A stretch of 64,000 bases of DNA from Achromobacter sp. B7 (GTDB taxonomy: Bacteria > Pseudomonadota > Gammaproteobacteria > Burkholderiales > Burkholderiaceae_B), in the NCBI RefSeq assembly GCF_003600685.1, contig NZ_CP032084.1, forward strand, positions 1,674,001 to 1,738,000, read 5' to 3'. Each line of letters opens with the position of its first letter. Position 1 is the stretch's first letter. Of this stretch, positions 8,885 through 19,124 are shown piece after piece. The notes under the pieces were generated by a model. It worked only from the letters and a program-made list of their open reading frames with translations, did not search any database and was not told the origin of the DNA. The translations under genes and the position numbers were made by a program.

Positions 8885-9342
8885 TTCTGTGGATCTCCAT
8901 TGGGGGGGATGAGGGCGACGACCACGCGCCGGCCCTCTGCCATCAGGATGTTGTAGGTGCGAGAGGCGGCGTGCGTGTCCATGATCTCGACGCCGATTCC
9001 CATGGCCAACAGGGGACGCAACACTTCGGGACGCAGGAACTGTTGCCGGGCGCCCGTGCCTACCAGCAAGACTTCCGGCGCATTGGCCGGGCGGCTGGGG
9101 CTGGCTTCCGGTTCATCCAGAAAAGCCATCGGGTCGCGGACGGGCTCGGTCAAACCGGCCGCCTGGTGCAACAGGGTAGAGGTGATGTCGGCCGGCGAGT
9201 CAACAGGCCATTCGGTAACTTCGCCTTCGGGGCCAAATGCGACCGACGAGGAAAAACGAACTTGGTTGACCTCGATATACCCCTCACCGTAAGCAGTCAC
9301 GGTGTTCAGGGCGGCCGTCGCAGGATCAGTATGCAGCTTCAA
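8881..9342 (-). CDS. Mth938-like domain protein (DUF498/NDUFAF3 family)
   Basis: 153 residues with the family features: an early GEGYIEVN strand, a central PEVLLVGTGARQQFL segment and GIGVEIMDTHAASRTYNIL, ending in a strand containing VVVALIP. Homologues include human NDUFAF3, a complex I assembly factor, but bacterial members have no established activity. It starts the unit that includes bcp and the PhoH-like gene, overlapping bcp by four bases. Confidence 0.85.
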   Translation of the reverse strand: MKLHTDPATAALNTVTAYGEGYIEVNQVRFSSSVAFGPEGEVTEWPVDSPADITSTLLHQAAGLTEPVRDPMAFLDEPEASPSRPANAPEVLLVGTGARQQFLRPEVLRPLLAMGIGVEIMDTHAASRTYNILMAEGRRVVVALIPPNGDPQK

Positions 9343-9670
9343 TAAAAACTCCGGCTTTATGGGCTTGATGATAGCGCATCAAACTCGCCATGGGTTGCAG
9401 TGTTGGGGGCTTCGTTGCTTGACGGTATAAGCGGATTCCCTGCCTTGCAACAACGTGGTTTTTGGCGCGTGTGGACAGGTTAAAAAAAGCCTGTCTTTTC
9501 AATGGGGAAACGGACCCGTTTTTGCCCCATTTGCCGCATGGCCGTCGTTGCGCTAGATTACAGGGTTTTGCTGCGCTGCAATCGTGTGCTGGCGCGGCTT
9601 TAAGCCCCTTTCCCCTTCGCGCGACCGCGCCCTGGTTTTTTCGCCCTTTCCGCCCCTAAGGATTCCCATC
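9343..9670. other. Gene-free region between divergent Mth938-like and alaC genes
   Basis: 328 bases with no credible coding frame. It should hold both promoters. The best plus-strand candidate is at 9531-9559; a TTGACG next to TATAAG around 9419-9430 is too closely spaced to be one promoter. A pyrimidine-rich tract lies at about 9605-9660, just before the AAGGATT ribosome site of alaC. Confidence 0.6.
9531..9559 (+). promoter_or_regulatory. Candidate sigma70 promoter of alaC-hom-thrC
   Basis: TTGCCG (9531-9536), a 17-base spacer and TAGATT (9554-9559), each 4/6 to consensus, would start transcription about 100 bases before the alaC ATG. No leader peptide or attenuator was found here. Confidence 0.4.
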
Positions 9671-10858
9671 ATGAGGAAGTTCTCTCGCATCGAGCGTTTG
9701 CCCCCGTACGTTTTCAACATTACTGGCGAGCTCAAGATGGCGGCGCGGCGGCGGGGCGAGGACATCATCGACATGTCCATGGGCAACCCGGACGGTGCCA
9801 CACCCAAGCACATCGTCGACAAGATGGTGGAGGCCACCTCGCGTCCCACCACTCACGGCTATTCCGTGTCCAAGGGCATTCCGCGTCTGCGCAAGGCGAT
9901 TTGTGATTGGTATCAGCGCCGCTACGCGGTCGAGTTCGATCCGGATTCCGAAGCCATTGTCACCATCGGCTCCAAAGAAGGCCTGGCGCACTTGATGCTG
10001 GCCACGCTGGATCGCGGCGACACGGTGCTGGTGCCCAACCCCAGCTACCCGATCCACATCTACGGCGCGGTGATTGCCGGCGCCAACATCCGTTCGGTGC
10101 GCATGACGCCCGGCGTCGATTTCTTCGAAGAGCTGGAACGCGCGGTGCGCGAGTCCATCCCGAAGCCCAAGATGATGGTGCTGGGTTTTCCCAGCAACCC
10201 GACCGCGCAGTGCGTGGACCTGTCGTTCTTCGAACGCGTGGTGGCGCTAGCCAAGGAACACGACATCCTGGTGGTGCATGATCTGGCCTACGCCGACATC
10301 ACCTTTGACGGCTATGTCGCGCCGTCCATCATGCAGGTGCCCGGCGCGCGCGATGTCGCCGTCGAGTTCTTCACGATGAGCAAAAGCTACAACATGGCGG
10401 GCTGGCGCATCGGCTACATGGTGGGCAACCGCGAGCTGGTCAGCGCGCTGGCGCGCATCAAGAGCTATCACGACTACGGCACGTTCACGCCGATCCAGGT
10501 GGCGTCGATTGCCGCCCTGGACGGCCCGCAGGATTGCGTGAGCGAGATCGTGGCCCAATACCAAAGCCGCCGCGACGTGCTCGTGCGCGGCCTGCACGAA
10601 GCAGGTTGGAATGTGGAAATTCCCAAGGCGTCCATGTATATCTGGGCGCAGATCCCCGAGCCCTACCGGGCGATGGGCTCTTTGGAATTTGCCAAGCGTG
10701 TCCTGTCGGATGCGAAAGTGGCCGTGTCCCCCGGGATCGGCTTCGGCGAGTATGGCGACGACTACGTACGCTTCGCTCTTATCGAAAACGAGCAGCGCAC
10801 CCGCCAAGCGGTGCGCGGCATCAAAGATATGTTCCGCAAGGACGGATTGCTGAAATGA
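9671..10858 (+). CDS. alaC: PLP-dependent aminotransferase, AlaC type (glutamate-pyruvate)
   Basis: 395-residue fold-type I aminotransferase. The PLP lysine is K238 in [15 protein letters not shown], with [11 protein letters not shown] and the C-terminal [13 protein letters not shown] arginine region typical of class I/II enzymes. Closest recollected relatives are AlaC (YfdZ) glutamate-pyruvate aminotransferases. ATG 9671 follows AAGGATTCCCATC; the longer frame upstream has no conserved sequence. Its stop overlaps the hom start (ATGA). Placement at the head of a threonine operon is common in this bacterial group. Confidence 0.88.
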   Translation: MRKFSRIERLPPYVFNITGELKMAARRRGEDIIDMSMGNPDGATPKHIVDKMVEATSRPTTHGYSVSKGIPRLRKAICDWYQRRYAVEFDPDSEAIVTIGSKEGLAHLMLATLDRGDTVLVPNPSYPIHIYGAVIAGANIRSVRMTPGVDFFEELERAVRESIPKPKMMVLGFPSNPTAQCVDLSFFERVVALAKEHDILVVHDLAYADITFDGYVAPSIMQVPGARDVAVEFFTMSKSYNMAGWRIGYMVGNRELVSALARIKSYHDYGTFTPIQVASIAALDGPQDCVSEIVAQYQSRRDVLVRGLHEAGWNVEIPKASMYIWAQIPEPYRAMGSLEFAKRVLSDAKVAVSPGIGFGEYGDDYVRFALIENEQRTRQAVRGIKDMFRKDGLLK

Positions 10859-12210
10859 ATACCCCTGAACGCTCACCCGCCGCGCACGCCCCCGAGGGCG
10901 GCGCGATGCGTCCCATGAAGGTGGGCCTGCTTGGTCTTGGCGTTGTTGGCGGAGGCACATGGACCGTGCTGTCGCGCAACGCGGAAGAAATCGCCCGCCG
11001 CGCCGGCCGCCGCATCGAAGTCACCCGCGCCGCCGTGCGCGACGTGGCCAAGGCGCGCGCCCGCGTGGGCGACTCGATCCTGGTTGATACCGATGTGCAC
11101 GCGCTGGTGCGCGACCCGGAAATCGACATCGTTGTTGAACTGATCGGCGGCGACACGCTGGCGCTGGAACTGGTGATGGAAGCCATCGCCAACGGCAAGC
11201 ACGTCGTCACCGCCAACAAGGCGCTGCTGGCCAAGCACGGCAACGAGATCTTCGCCGCCGCCTACGAGCGCGGCGTCATGGTCACGTTCGAAGCCGCGGT
11301 GGCCGGCGGCATCCCCATCATCAAGGCGATCCGCGAGGGCCTGACTGCCAACCGCATCCAGTGGGTGGCGGGCATCATCAACGGCACCACGAACTTCATC
11401 CTGTCGGAAATGCGCTCGCGCGGGCTGCCGTTCGCCGACGTGCTGGCCGAAGCCCAGCGCCTGGGCTACGCCGAAGCCGATCCCACCTTCGACGTGGAAG
11501 GCGTGGACGCCGCGCACAAGCTGACGCTGCTGGCCTCGCTGGCCTTTGGCGTGCCGGTGCAGTTTGACCGCGCCTACATCGAAGGCATCTCGCAGCTGGC
11601 CGCCGAAGACATCGAACATGCCGAGCGCCTGGGCTACCGCATCAAGCTGCTGGGCGTGACCAAGCGTCGCCCCGACGGCATTGAACTGCGCGTGCATCCC
11701 GCGCTGGTGCCGTCCGAGCGCCTGCTGGCCAATGTCGAAGGCGCGATGAACGCCGTGCTGGTCAAGGGCGATGCCGTTGGCCCCACGCTGTATTACGGTC
11801 AGGGCGCGGGCGAAGAGCCCACCGCATCCGCCGTGGTGGCCGACCTGGTCGACGTGACGCGCCTGCACACCGCCGATCCGGGCAACCGCGTGCCGCACCT
11901 GGCGTTCCAGCCGGATGCCATGTCGGACACGCCGATCCTGCCGATCGAACTCGTCAGCACGTCGTACTACCTGCGCCTGCGCGTGGACGACCAGCCGGGC
12001 GTGTTGGCGGACATCGCCCGCATCCTGGCCGACCGCTCGATCTCGATCGGTTCGATGATTCAGCAGCCCTCGCACATCGGCGGCGCCGACATTATCTTCC
12101 TGACGCATGAAGCCGTGGAAGGCAACATCAATCAGGCCATCGAGCGCATCGAGGAGATGCCGTTCGTGCGGTCCAAGGTCACCCGTTTGCGCGTGGAGAA
12201 CCTGACATGA
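10855..12210 (+). CDS. hom: Homoserine dehydrogenase
   Basis: Reduces aspartate semialdehyde to homoserine, the branch point to threonine and methionine. 451 residues: a Rossmann domain with [11 protein letters not shown] near the N-terminus, the catalytic domain with NGTTNFIL and [10 protein letters not shown], and a C-terminal ACT domain ([15 protein letters not shown]), where threonine feedback is expected. The ATG at 10855 overlaps the alaC stop and has AAGGACGG upstream; starts at 10906 or 10915, directly before the conserved region, would shorten the protein by 17 or 20 residues and cannot be excluded. It is a stand-alone enzyme, not fused to aspartokinase. Confidence 0.95.
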   Translation: MNTPERSPAAHAPEGGAMRPMKVGLLGLGVVGGGTWTVLSRNAEEIARRAGRRIEVTRAAVRDVAKARARVGDSILVDTDVHALVRDPEIDIVVELIGGDTLALELVMEAIANGKHVVTANKALLAKHGNEIFAAAYERGVMVTFEAAVAGGIPIIKAIREGLTANRIQWVAGIINGTTNFILSEMRSRGLPFADVLAEAQRLGYAEADPTFDVEGVDAAHKLTLLASLAFGVPVQFDRAYIEGISQLAAEDIEHAERLGYRIKLLGVTKRRPDGIELRVHPALVPSERLLANVEGAMNAVLVKGDAVGPTLYYGQGAGEEPTASAVVADLVDVTRLHTADPGNRVPHLAFQPDAMSDTPILPIELVSTSYYLRLRVDDQPGVLADIARILADRSISIGSMIQQPSHIGGADIIFLTHEAVEGNINQAIERIEEMPFVRSKVTRLRVENLT

Positions 12211-13616
12211 AATACGTCTCGACCCGAGGCGGCATGGCCGCCCAGCCCTTTTCCGACATCCTGCTGGAAGGCCTGGCCCCCGACGGCGGCCTGGCCGTGC
12301 CGGAACAACTGCCCCAGGTCTCCGAGCAAACGCTGGAATCGTGGCGCGGCTTGTCCTACGCCGACCTGGCGTTTGAAGTGCTGTCGCTGTTTGCCACCGA
12401 CATTCCGGCCGACGACCTGCGCCGCCTGACGCGCGCGGCGTACACGCAAGAGATCTTCAACAGCGAAGACATCGTGCCGCTGCGTCCGCTGGACGGCGGC
12501 TTGTCGCTACTGGGCTTGTCCGAAGGCCCGACGTTGGCGTTCAAGGACATGGCCATGCAGTTCCTGGGCCAGGTCTTTGAATACACGCTGGCCAAGCGCG
12601 GCACCACCTTGAACATCCTGGGCGCGACCTCGGGCGACACGGGCTCGGCGGCCGAATACGCGTTGCGCGGCAAGCAGGGCGTGGCCGTGTTCATGCTGTC
12701 GCCGCATGGCCGCATGAGCGCTTTCCAGCGCGCACAGATGTATTCGCTGCAAGACGAGAACATCCACAACATCGCCGTGCGCGGCGTGTTCGACGAAGCG
12801 CAGGACATCGTCAAGGCGCTGGCCAGCGACCTGGCTTTCAAGACCAAGTACCGTCTGGGCGCCGTTAACTCGATCAACTGGGCGCGCATCGCCGCCCAGG
12901 TCGTGTATTACTTCCACGGCTGGTTGCGCGCCACCGACAAGCCGGGCCAGCAGGTCTCGTTCGCGGTGCCGTCGGGCAACTTCGGCAACATCCTGTCGGG
13001 TCACATCGCGCGCAGCATGGGCTTGCCGGTGCGCCGCCTGGTACTGGCCACGAACGAGAACAACGTGCTGGAAGAGTTTTTCCGTACGGGTATCTACCGT
13101 CCGCGTCCGGCCGAGCAGACGTACGCCACGTCCAGCCCGTCGATGGATATTTCGCGCGCGTCCAACTTCGAACGCTTCGTCTTCGATCTGGTGGGCCGCG
13201 ACGCCTCCCGCGTGAAGGCGCTGTGGACCACCTTGGCGCAAGAGGGCTCGTTCGACCTGTCCGACCTGAAGCCGCAGTTCGAATCGCGCTACGGCTTCGT
13301 GTCCGGCCAAAGCTCGCACGAGGCGCGCCTGGCCACCATCCGTTCGCTGTACGACGAGACCGGCGTGCTGGTCGATCCGCACACCGCCGATGGCGTGAAA
13401 GTGGCGCGCGACTTCGTTGAGCCCGGGGTGCCGATGCTGGTGCTGGAGACGGCCTTGCCGGCAAAGTTTTCCGAAACCATCGAAGAAGCGCTGGGCCGTC
13501 CGGCCACGCCGCCGGGCAACCTGGCCAACCTGGAGTCGCTGCCGCAGCGCGTACAGGTGATGGACTGCACGATGGCCGAGGTGCGCCGCTTCATCGAGGC
13601 CAACGCCAAGGTCTGA
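12207..13616 (+). CDS. thrC: Threonine synthase
   Basis: 469-residue PLP enzyme converting O-phosphohomoserine to threonine. The cofactor lysine is K113 in PTLAFKDMAMQF; SGDTGSAAEYA and the SGNFGNILSG phosphate-binding loop are present. The start begins [14 protein letters not shown], the family N-terminus. It overlaps hom by four bases. Homoserine kinase (thrB), needed between hom and thrC, is not in the window and must lie elsewhere. Confidence 0.96.
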   Translation: MKYVSTRGGMAAQPFSDILLEGLAPDGGLAVPEQLPQVSEQTLESWRGLSYADLAFEVLSLFATDIPADDLRRLTRAAYTQEIFNSEDIVPLRPLDGGLSLLGLSEGPTLAFKDMAMQFLGQVFEYTLAKRGTTLNILGATSGDTGSAAEYALRGKQGVAVFMLSPHGRMSAFQRAQMYSLQDENIHNIAVRGVFDEAQDIVKALASDLAFKTKYRLGAVNSINWARIAAQVVYYFHGWLRATDKPGQQVSFAVPSGNFGNILSGHIARSMGLPVRRLVLATNENNVLEEFFRTGIYRPRPAEQTYATSSPSMDISRASNFERFVFDLVGRDASRVKALWTTLAQEGSFDLSDLKPQFESRYGFVSGQSSHEARLATIRSLYDETGVLVDPHTADGVKVARDFVEPGVPMLVLETALPAKFSETIEEALGRPATPPGNLANLESLPQRVQVMDCTMAEVRRFIEANAKV

Positions 13617-13659
13617 GCCCGTGCGCTGACCTGTAACGGCTTGCGGTTTGTGTAAGCGT

Positions 13660-13696
13660 AAAACCCCTCACAGGCTTGCCCGTGAGGGGTTTTTTT
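13660..13696 (+). terminator. Intrinsic terminator after thrC
   Basis: AACCCCTCAC / GTGAGGGGTT stem, ten-base loop, followed by a T-run. It ends the alaC-hom-thrC unit. Confidence 0.9.
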
Positions 13697-13811
13697 ACGA
13701 TGTGGGTTGCGGGGTTTACGTTTTTTCTCAATTTGCCGACAACCCGACACGATATCGGGGCCAGGTTCCCGATACAGTGGAATCACCTATTCACACTTGG
13801 AGAACACGCCC

Positions 13812-14033
13812 ATGAACCTGAAGACCATGACGTTGGCCCTGGTGGTGACCGGAGTTGGGGTGCTGGCCGGATGCTCGTCGCCCTCGGTCATTCAGCAACG
13901 GGACGGTAGCTCGACCGTGACGCCCGATTCGCCGTCTTATGACAAAAAGTCCGGCATGTATGAATACGACAAGGACGGCAAGAAAGTCCAGATCAACAAG
14001 GACGACGTAAAGTCCATCGAAGAGGTCAAGTGA
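13812..14033 (+). CDS. YgdI/YgdR family small lipoprotein
   Basis: 73 residues with a lipoprotein signal ending in VLAGC (Cys21), then SSPSVIQQRDGSSTVTPDSP and a conserved SGMYEYDKDGKKVQINKDD stretch typical of the SH3-like YgdI/YgdR domain. It should be anchored in the outer membrane or inner membrane facing the periplasm. Function is unknown for the family. It is monocistronic, with its own terminator shared with fbp. Confidence 0.88.
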   Translation: MNLKTMTLALVVTGVGVLAGCSSPSVIQQRDGSSTVTPDSPSYDKKSGMYEYDKDGKKVQINKDDVKSIEEVK

Positions 14034-14055
14034 CCGCCGTTGCGCCGCGCGCAAT

Positions 14056-14090
14056 AAAAAAAGCCCCTTGAGCATCAAGGGGCTTTTTGC
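14056..14090 (+). terminator. Bidirectional intrinsic terminator
   Basis: AAGCCCCTTGA / TCAAGGGGCTT stem with A-rich 5' flank and T5 tail; serves the YgdI-like gene and the convergent pepN-fbp unit. Confidence 0.88.
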
Positions 14091-14119
14091 TTTTCAGCGT
14101 TTTGCTTTTCAGCGCGGCA

Positions 14120-15139
14120 TTACTTCGCCGCTTCCTCGGCGTGATAGCGGCCCACGCGCTCGACTTCGTTCTTCGAGCCCAGGATCACGCTGACGCGCTG
14201 GTGCAGCTTGTCCGGCTGGATGTCCATGATGCGCTGGACGCCGTTGATCGCGGCGCCGCCGGCCTGTTCGACCAGGAAGCTCATCGGGTTGGCTTCATAC
14301 ATCAGGCGCAGCTTGCCGGCCTTGCCGGGTTCGCGCGCATCCCAGGGGTACATGAAGATGCCGCCACGGGTCAGGATGCGATGCACGTCCGCCACCATCG
14401 AGGCGATCCAGCGCATGTTGTAGTCCTTGCCCAAGGGGCCCGTGGCGCCGGCCAGGCAGTCGTCGACGTAGCGCTTCACGGGCGGTGCCCAGTGGCGGCT
14501 ATTCGACATGTTGATGGCGAATTCCTTGGTGTCTTCCGGCACCTGGATGTTCTCGTGCGTGAGCACCCACGAGCCCATTTCGCGGTCCAGCGTGAAGCCG
14601 ACCACGCCATTGCCGATGGTCAGCACCAGCATGGTCTGCGGGCCATAGACGGCATAGCCGGCCACGACCTGCTTGTTGCCGGGTTGCAGGAAATCGTCTT
14701 CGCAGACCGGAGCGCCCGACACGTTGTGCGGGGCCTGCAGCACCGAGAAGATGGTGCCGATGGAGACGTTGACGTCGATGTTGGACGAGCCATCCAGGGG
14801 ATCGAACAACAGCAGGTATTCGCCCTTGGGGTAGCGGTTCGGAATCAAATGGATGGTTTCCATTTCTTCCGAGGCCATGGCCGCCAGGTGGCCGCCCCAT
14901 TCGTTGGCTTCAAGCAGGATTTCGTTGGACAGGACGTCCAGCTTCTTCTGCACTTCGCCTTGGACGTTTTCGCTTTCCAGGCTGCCCAGGACGCCGCCCA
15001 GCGCGCCCTTGCTGACGGCGTGGCTAATCGCCTTGCAGGCGCGCGCGACCACTTCGATCAGCAGCCGGACTTCCGGCGCCAGGGCTTGGGCGGAGCGTTG
15101 TTGCTCCACCAGGTATTGAGTAAGTGTTTTACGTTTCAA
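14120..15139 (-). CDS. fbp: Fructose-1,6-bisphosphatase, class 1
   Basis: Dephosphorylates fructose 1,6-bisphosphate in gluconeogenesis. 339 residues; the metal/phosphate site [19 protein letters not shown] is intact, as are the [13 protein letters not shown] region and the catalytic [19 protein letters not shown] segment. It follows pepN by 10 bases on the minus strand, so co-transcription is likely. This fits an organism that grows on organic and amino acids and depends on gluconeogenesis. Confidence 0.97.
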   Translation of the reverse strand: MKRKTLTQYLVEQQRSAQALAPEVRLLIEVVARACKAISHAVSKGALGGVLGSLESENVQGEVQKKLDVLSNEILLEANEWGGHLAAMASEEMETIHLIPNRYPKGEYLLLFDPLDGSSNIDVNVSIGTIFSVLQAPHNVSGAPVCEDDFLQPGNKQVVAGYAVYGPQTMLVLTIGNGVVGFTLDREMGSWVLTHENIQVPEDTKEFAINMSNSRHWAPPVKRYVDDCLAGATGPLGKDYNMRWIASMVADVHRILTRGGIFMYPWDAREPGKAGKLRLMYEANPMSFLVEQAGGAAINGVQRIMDIQPDKLHQRVSVILGSKNEVERVGRYHAEEAAK

Positions 15140-15149
15140 GAGGGTCTCC

Positions 15150-17855
15150 CTATGCTGCGAATTCTAAAGCCTTGGATACGATTTCCTGCACGTTGCGCGA
15201 CAAGCCCGCATGGGCGCGCACCTGTTGCAGCGCGGCCTGCATGGGCGTGCGCAGGGCCGGCACGAAGCGCGACCAGTTGTCCAGCGCACGCGCCAGCCGA
15301 GCCGCGACTTCGGGGTTCAGGGCGTCCAGCGCCAACACCTGCTCGGCCCAGAACGCATAACCCGAACCGTCCGGGTGGTGCATGCCGCGCGCATTGTTCA
15401 GGCAGAACTGGAAAATCAGCGCGCGGGCGCGGTTGGGGTTGCGCAACGTGAAGGCGGGGTGCGTCATGAGTTCGCGGGCGGTATGCACCGTGGTCGAACG
15501 CGCGGCCGCCTGCAAGGCAAACCACTTGTCCACCACCAGCGGGTTGTCGCGCCACTTGTCATAGAACGCTGCCAGCGCTTCCTGGGGGAAGTCGCCCTGG
15601 CCGTAATTGATCAGGGCAGACAGCGCGGCCATGCTGTCGGTCATGTTGCCGGCGTGCTCGTACTGATGCTCGGCCAGACGCTGCGCGTCGTGTTCGCCGG
15701 CCGCCAGCAGATGGCTCAAGGCCAGGTTCTTCAGGGCGCGCTTGCCGGCGGGCACCGGCGCGGGGCTGTATTCGCCCGGCGTCTGGTTCTGATCGAACGC
15801 CTGGCGCAATTCCGTGGCCAGCTGCCGGCCGAGTTCGGCGCGCAGGAAGTCGCGGGCCACAGCCAGCGCGGGCGGGTCCACCGCCTGCATGCGCTCGGCC
15901 AGCGTCTTCTCGGACGGCAGGGCCAGCGCGCGGGCGCGATAGGCGGCGTCCAGGGCCGGGTCGGTCAGCAGTGCGCGCCAGGCGTTGATGAACGCCGCGT
16001 CCGCGTGTAGCGTGCGCCCGGCCTGGCGGGCTTCGGCCAAGGCCAGGATCTGGCGCGTGGCCAGTTCCTGGCCGGCTTCCCAGCGGGCGAAGGGGTTGGT
16101 GTCATGCGCGGACAGCAGCGCCAATTCTTCGTCGGTCCAGTCATAGTCGACGATGACCGGGGCCGAGAAATCGCGCAGCAACGAGGGCACGGGCCGCTCG
16201 GCGATATCTTCGAACACCCATTGTTGGCTGGGCGTGGTCAGTTCCAGCAGGGCGGTGTCGCGGGTGGCGCCGTCGTGACGCAGCGGCAGCGCGCGGCCGT
16301 CCTGGTCCAGAAGGCCGATCGCAAACGGGATGTGGTACGGCGCCTTGACGTAGTCAGCGCCGGCTTTTTTCTCGACGCCCACCGGCTGGCATTGCTGGGT
16401 CAGCGTGACCGTGCAGCGGCGGGTGGCGGCGTCGTGTTCAAGCGTGACGGCCACGCGCGGCGTGCCGGCCTGGCGGTACCAGCGGCGGAACACCGACAGG
16501 TCGCGGCCCGGGTGCTGGCGCACATAGACCGATTCCATGGCGTCGACAAAGTCGTCGCAGGTGACGGCCTGGCCGTCGTGGCGGCGAAAGTACTCGTCCA
16601 TGCCGGCGCGGAAGCCTTCCTCGCCCAGCAGCGTGTGCTGCATGCGGATGACTTCGGCGCCTTTCTCGTACACGGTTGCCGTATAGAAGTTGCCGATTTC
16701 CTGGTAGCTCTCGGGGCGGATGGGGTGGGCCATGGGGCCGGCATCTTCCGGAAACTGCGCGGCGCGCAGGGCCACCACGTCATCGATACGCTTGACGGCG
16801 CGCGCGCTGGTGGCGGCGGCGGCATCCATGTCGTGCGCCATCATGTCGGCGCTGAATTCCTGGTCGCGGAAAACGGTCAGCCCTTCTTTCAGGCTCAGCT
16901 GGAACCAATCGCGGCAGGTGACGCGGTTGCCGGTCCAGTTGTGAAAGTATTCATGGCCGATGACGGATTCGATGCCTTCGTAGTTGGCGTCGGTGGCGCT
17001 GTCGGCGTCGGCCAGCACGTAGGCGGCGTTGAAGATATTCAAGCCCTTGTTTTCCATCGCGCCCATGTTGAAGTCATGGACGGCGACGATCATGAAGCGG
17101 TCCAGATCCAATTCCAGGCCGAAGCGGGTTTCATCCCAGCGCAGGGCGCGCACCAACGAATCAAGCGCCCATTCGGTCTTGGTTTCAGAGCCGGGGTCGC
17201 TGTAGACCTGAAGCAGCACGTCGCGGCCGCTGGCCGTCTTGACGGTGGTTTCACGGTGCGTCAGGTTGCCGGCCACCAACGCAAACAGATAGCAAGGCTT
17301 GGGGAACGGGTCTTCCCATTCGACTTCGTTGCGGCCGTCGGGCAACTGGCGCGATGCCATCAGGTTGCCGTTGGACAGCAGCACGGGGTATTGCGGCTGC
17401 GCCCGCAGCGTCACGCGGTAGCGCGACATCACGTCGGGGCGGTCGGCAAACCACGTGATGCGGCGAAAGCCCTCGGCCTCGCATTGCGTGAAGAAGTTGC
17501 CGCCGGACACATACAAGCCCATCAGCGTGGAGTTGGCCGATGGATTGCAGCGGCTGACCACATCGACCGTGGCGTCGGCGGGCAGGCCGTATATGGCCAG
17601 GCTGTGCTCGGACAGGTGATAGGCGTCGGCGTCCAGGGTGGCGCCGTTGACCGCTACCGACACGAGTTCCAGGTCTTCTCCATCCAGGATCAAGGCCGCG
17701 TCGGCGCTGGCGCCGGGCTTGCGTTGCACGTGCATCGTGCAGCGCACTTCGGTGGCGTCCGGCGCCAGATCGAAGGCCAAAGCGACTTCGGGAATGTCGT
17801 AGGGGTAGGGCTGGTAATCCTTGCGATAAACGGTAATGGGCGTGTCGGTGCGCAT
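15150..17855 (-). CDS. pepN: Aminopeptidase N (M1 zinc metallopeptidase)
   Basis: 901 residues, matching bacterial PepN. The exopeptidase motif GAMEN is at 265-269 and the zinc site [10 protein letters not shown] at 301, with the third ligand Glu in [10 protein letters not shown]; catalytic positions closely parallel E. coli PepN. It removes N-terminal residues from peptides in the cytoplasm. The ATG at 17855 lies about 150 bases from the divergent DUF4136 gene. It is the promoter-proximal gene of pepN-fbp. Confidence 0.97.
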   Translation of the reverse strand: MRTDTPITVYRKDYQPYPYDIPEVALAFDLAPDATEVRCTMHVQRKPGASADAALILDGEDLELVSVAVNGATLDADAYHLSEHSLAIYGLPADATVDVVSRCNPSANSTLMGLYVSGGNFFTQCEAEGFRRITWFADRPDVMSRYRVTLRAQPQYPVLLSNGNLMASRQLPDGRNEVEWEDPFPKPCYLFALVAGNLTHRETTVKTASGRDVLLQVYSDPGSETKTEWALDSLVRALRWDETRFGLELDLDRFMIVAVHDFNMGAMENKGLNIFNAAYVLADADSATDANYEGIESVIGHEYFHNWTGNRVTCRDWFQLSLKEGLTVFRDQEFSADMMAHDMDAAAATSARAVKRIDDVVALRAAQFPEDAGPMAHPIRPESYQEIGNFYTATVYEKGAEVIRMQHTLLGEEGFRAGMDEYFRRHDGQAVTCDDFVDAMESVYVRQHPGRDLSVFRRWYRQAGTPRVAVTLEHDAATRRCTVTLTQQCQPVGVEKKAGADYVKAPYHIPFAIGLLDQDGRALPLRHDGATRDTALLELTTPSQQWVFEDIAERPVPSLLRDFSAPVIVDYDWTDEELALLSAHDTNPFARWEAGQELATRQILALAEARQAGRTLHADAAFINAWRALLTDPALDAAYRARALALPSEKTLAERMQAVDPPALAVARDFLRAELGRQLATELRQAFDQNQTPGEYSPAPVPAGKRALKNLALSHLLAAGEHDAQRLAEHQYEHAGNMTDSMAALSALINYGQGDFPQEALAAFYDKWRDNPLVVDKWFALQAAARSTTVHTARELMTHPAFTLRNPNRARALIFQFCLNNARGMHHPDGSGYAFWAEQVLALDALNPEVAARLARALDNWSRFVPALRTPMQAALQQVRAHAGLSRNVQEIVSKALEFAA

Positions 17856-18005
17856 GGAGTTGCAGTCCTGGTTTGAACGAGGGGTCTATTGTAGTAGGTG
17901 GGCGCGGCGCGCAGTCTGGGGCGTGCGGGCTACGGCAAACTTTTTGCCGTGGGCATAGTCAAAGCTCAGTATGATGGCGCCGTCGCGCGCAACAGGAGTC
18001 GCAAA

Positions 18006-18653
18006 ATGTTCCGAAAGTCGTTGTTCAGTGTGGGCCGTTGGGCAGGATTAACGGCTGTGGCGGCAACGCTGGCACTGACCGGTTGCGCCGCGCCGTCCGT
18101 TTCCGCGCGGGTGACTTCGTTCCAGCAATGGCCTACCGGCGTTGAAGGGCAGACTTACCAATTTGTGGCCGCGGATCCGAATCAACTGAATAATCTGGAA
18201 TACCAGTCCTATCAGGACATGGTGCGCGCCGGCATCGGTGCAACGGGTTTGGTCGAAGCCCAGCCCGGCGCCAAGGGGCGTTTTGACGTGTCGTTTACCT
18301 ATGGAACCAGCCAGACCCAGGTAATGGTGCGCCGCGCCTACGATCCCTATTTCTACGGCGGCTACGGCTATGGCGGATATGGCGGTTTCTACGGGCCTCG
18401 CCCCTGGGGCGGCGCCTATGGGTACTGGGGGCCGGAATGGGTCGATGTGCCCATGGCGGTGCAGCGCAACACACTGAGCTTGAAGATTCGGGACACCCAA
18501 CGTGGGGGTGCCGAGGTTTACCGTTCCACGGCCTTCATACTTAGTCAGGGCGATGATTTCATGCGCACGATGCCCTATCTGGTACGCGCGATATTCGACA
18601 ATTTCCCCGGGAATAATGGGGCGGAACGCGAAATTCAGTTCCCCGTTCAGTAA
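18006..18653 (+). CDS. DUF4136 domain lipoprotein
   Basis: 215 residues. The signal ends in ALTGC (Cys27). The mature part has the DUF4136 layout: an N-terminal TYQFVAADPNQLNNLEYQ region, a D-x-x-F-T-Y strand, a Gly/Tyr-rich loop at about 118-145 (YGGYGYGGYGG-like), then a VYRSTAF helix/strand end. The ATG follows ACAGGAGTCGCAAA. Family members are predicted envelope lipoproteins with no assigned activity. It is monocistronic and ends at a strong bidirectional hairpin. Confidence 0.88.
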   Translation: MFRKSLFSVGRWAGLTAVAATLALTGCAAPSVSARVTSFQQWPTGVEGQTYQFVAADPNQLNNLEYQSYQDMVRAGIGATGLVEAQPGAKGRFDVSFTYGTSQTQVMVRRAYDPYFYGGYGYGGYGGFYGPRPWGGAYGYWGPEWVDVPMAVQRNTLSLKIRDTQRGGAEVYRSTAFILSQGDDFMRTMPYLVRAIFDNFPGNNGAEREIQFPVQ

Positions 18654-18684
18654 GCCCTGACGGCGCTTCGACGCTGAATTCCAA

Positions 18685-18724
18685 AATAAATCGGCGCACC
18701 AGATTGGTGCGCCGATTTATTTCT
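18685..18724 (+). terminator. Bidirectional intrinsic terminator
   Basis: AAATAAATCGGCGCACC / GGTGCGCCGATTTATTT, a 17-bp perfect stem with AGATT loop. It separates the DUF4136 gene and the convergent H-NS-like gene. Confidence 0.88.
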
Positions 18725-18740
18725 TACTACAGAATAGGTT

Positions 18741-19124
18741 TTATTCTTTGATAAGAAAGCTGTCGCGTGTCGCGCCACCGGCTTCTTCAGCCGCGAGCCA
18801 GCGCGGGGCTTTGCCACGGCCGCTCCAGGTTTCGCCCGTTTGCGGGTGACGATACTTCGGGGCAACGGCACGCTTGGCGGCGGTGGCGGGGCGTGCCGCC
18901 GCGCCAGCCTTGCGTCGGCCACCGGGGGCCACGCGCGCGGGCTTGCCCGAACCGTATGCCGCAATGATTTCTTCCGGGGTGATGTCGTATTCGCGCATGG
19001 ACGTGATGATGGAGGTGATCACGGGCTTGCGACGCTTCGTTTGGAGGACTTCCGCCTTCTTTTGAAGCTTGTTGATTTCCTTCTCGATCTTTGCTTGCAG
19101 AGCTGCGTATGTTTCTCGGGCCAT
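18741..19124 (-). CDS. H-NS family nucleoid protein (BpH3-like)
   Basis: 127 residues: an N-terminal coiled coil (about 5-35, Lys/Glu-rich), a basic Ala-rich linker and the C-terminal DNA-binding signature YRHPQTGETWSGRGKAPRWL. This layout matches the short H-NS proteins of Bordetella and Burkholderia, which bind curved AT-rich DNA and silence genes. The long AT-richer region directly upstream is a natural candidate for autoregulation. Start 19124 begins MARETYAALQ, the family N-terminus. Confidence 0.92.
   Translation of the reverse strand: MARETYAALQAKIEKEINKLQKKAEVLQTKRRKPVITSIITSMREYDITPEEIIAAYGSGKPARVAPGGRRKAGAAARPATAAKRAVAPKYRHPQTGETWSGRGKAPRWLAAEEAGGATRDSFLIKE

Noticed and set aside
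16104..17876. 590-codon open frame on the plus strand opposite pepN
   Set aside because: It mirrors pepN exactly in GC-rich DNA, is His/Val/Gly-rich low-quality sequence and has no ribosome site. pepN shows all catalytic motifs.
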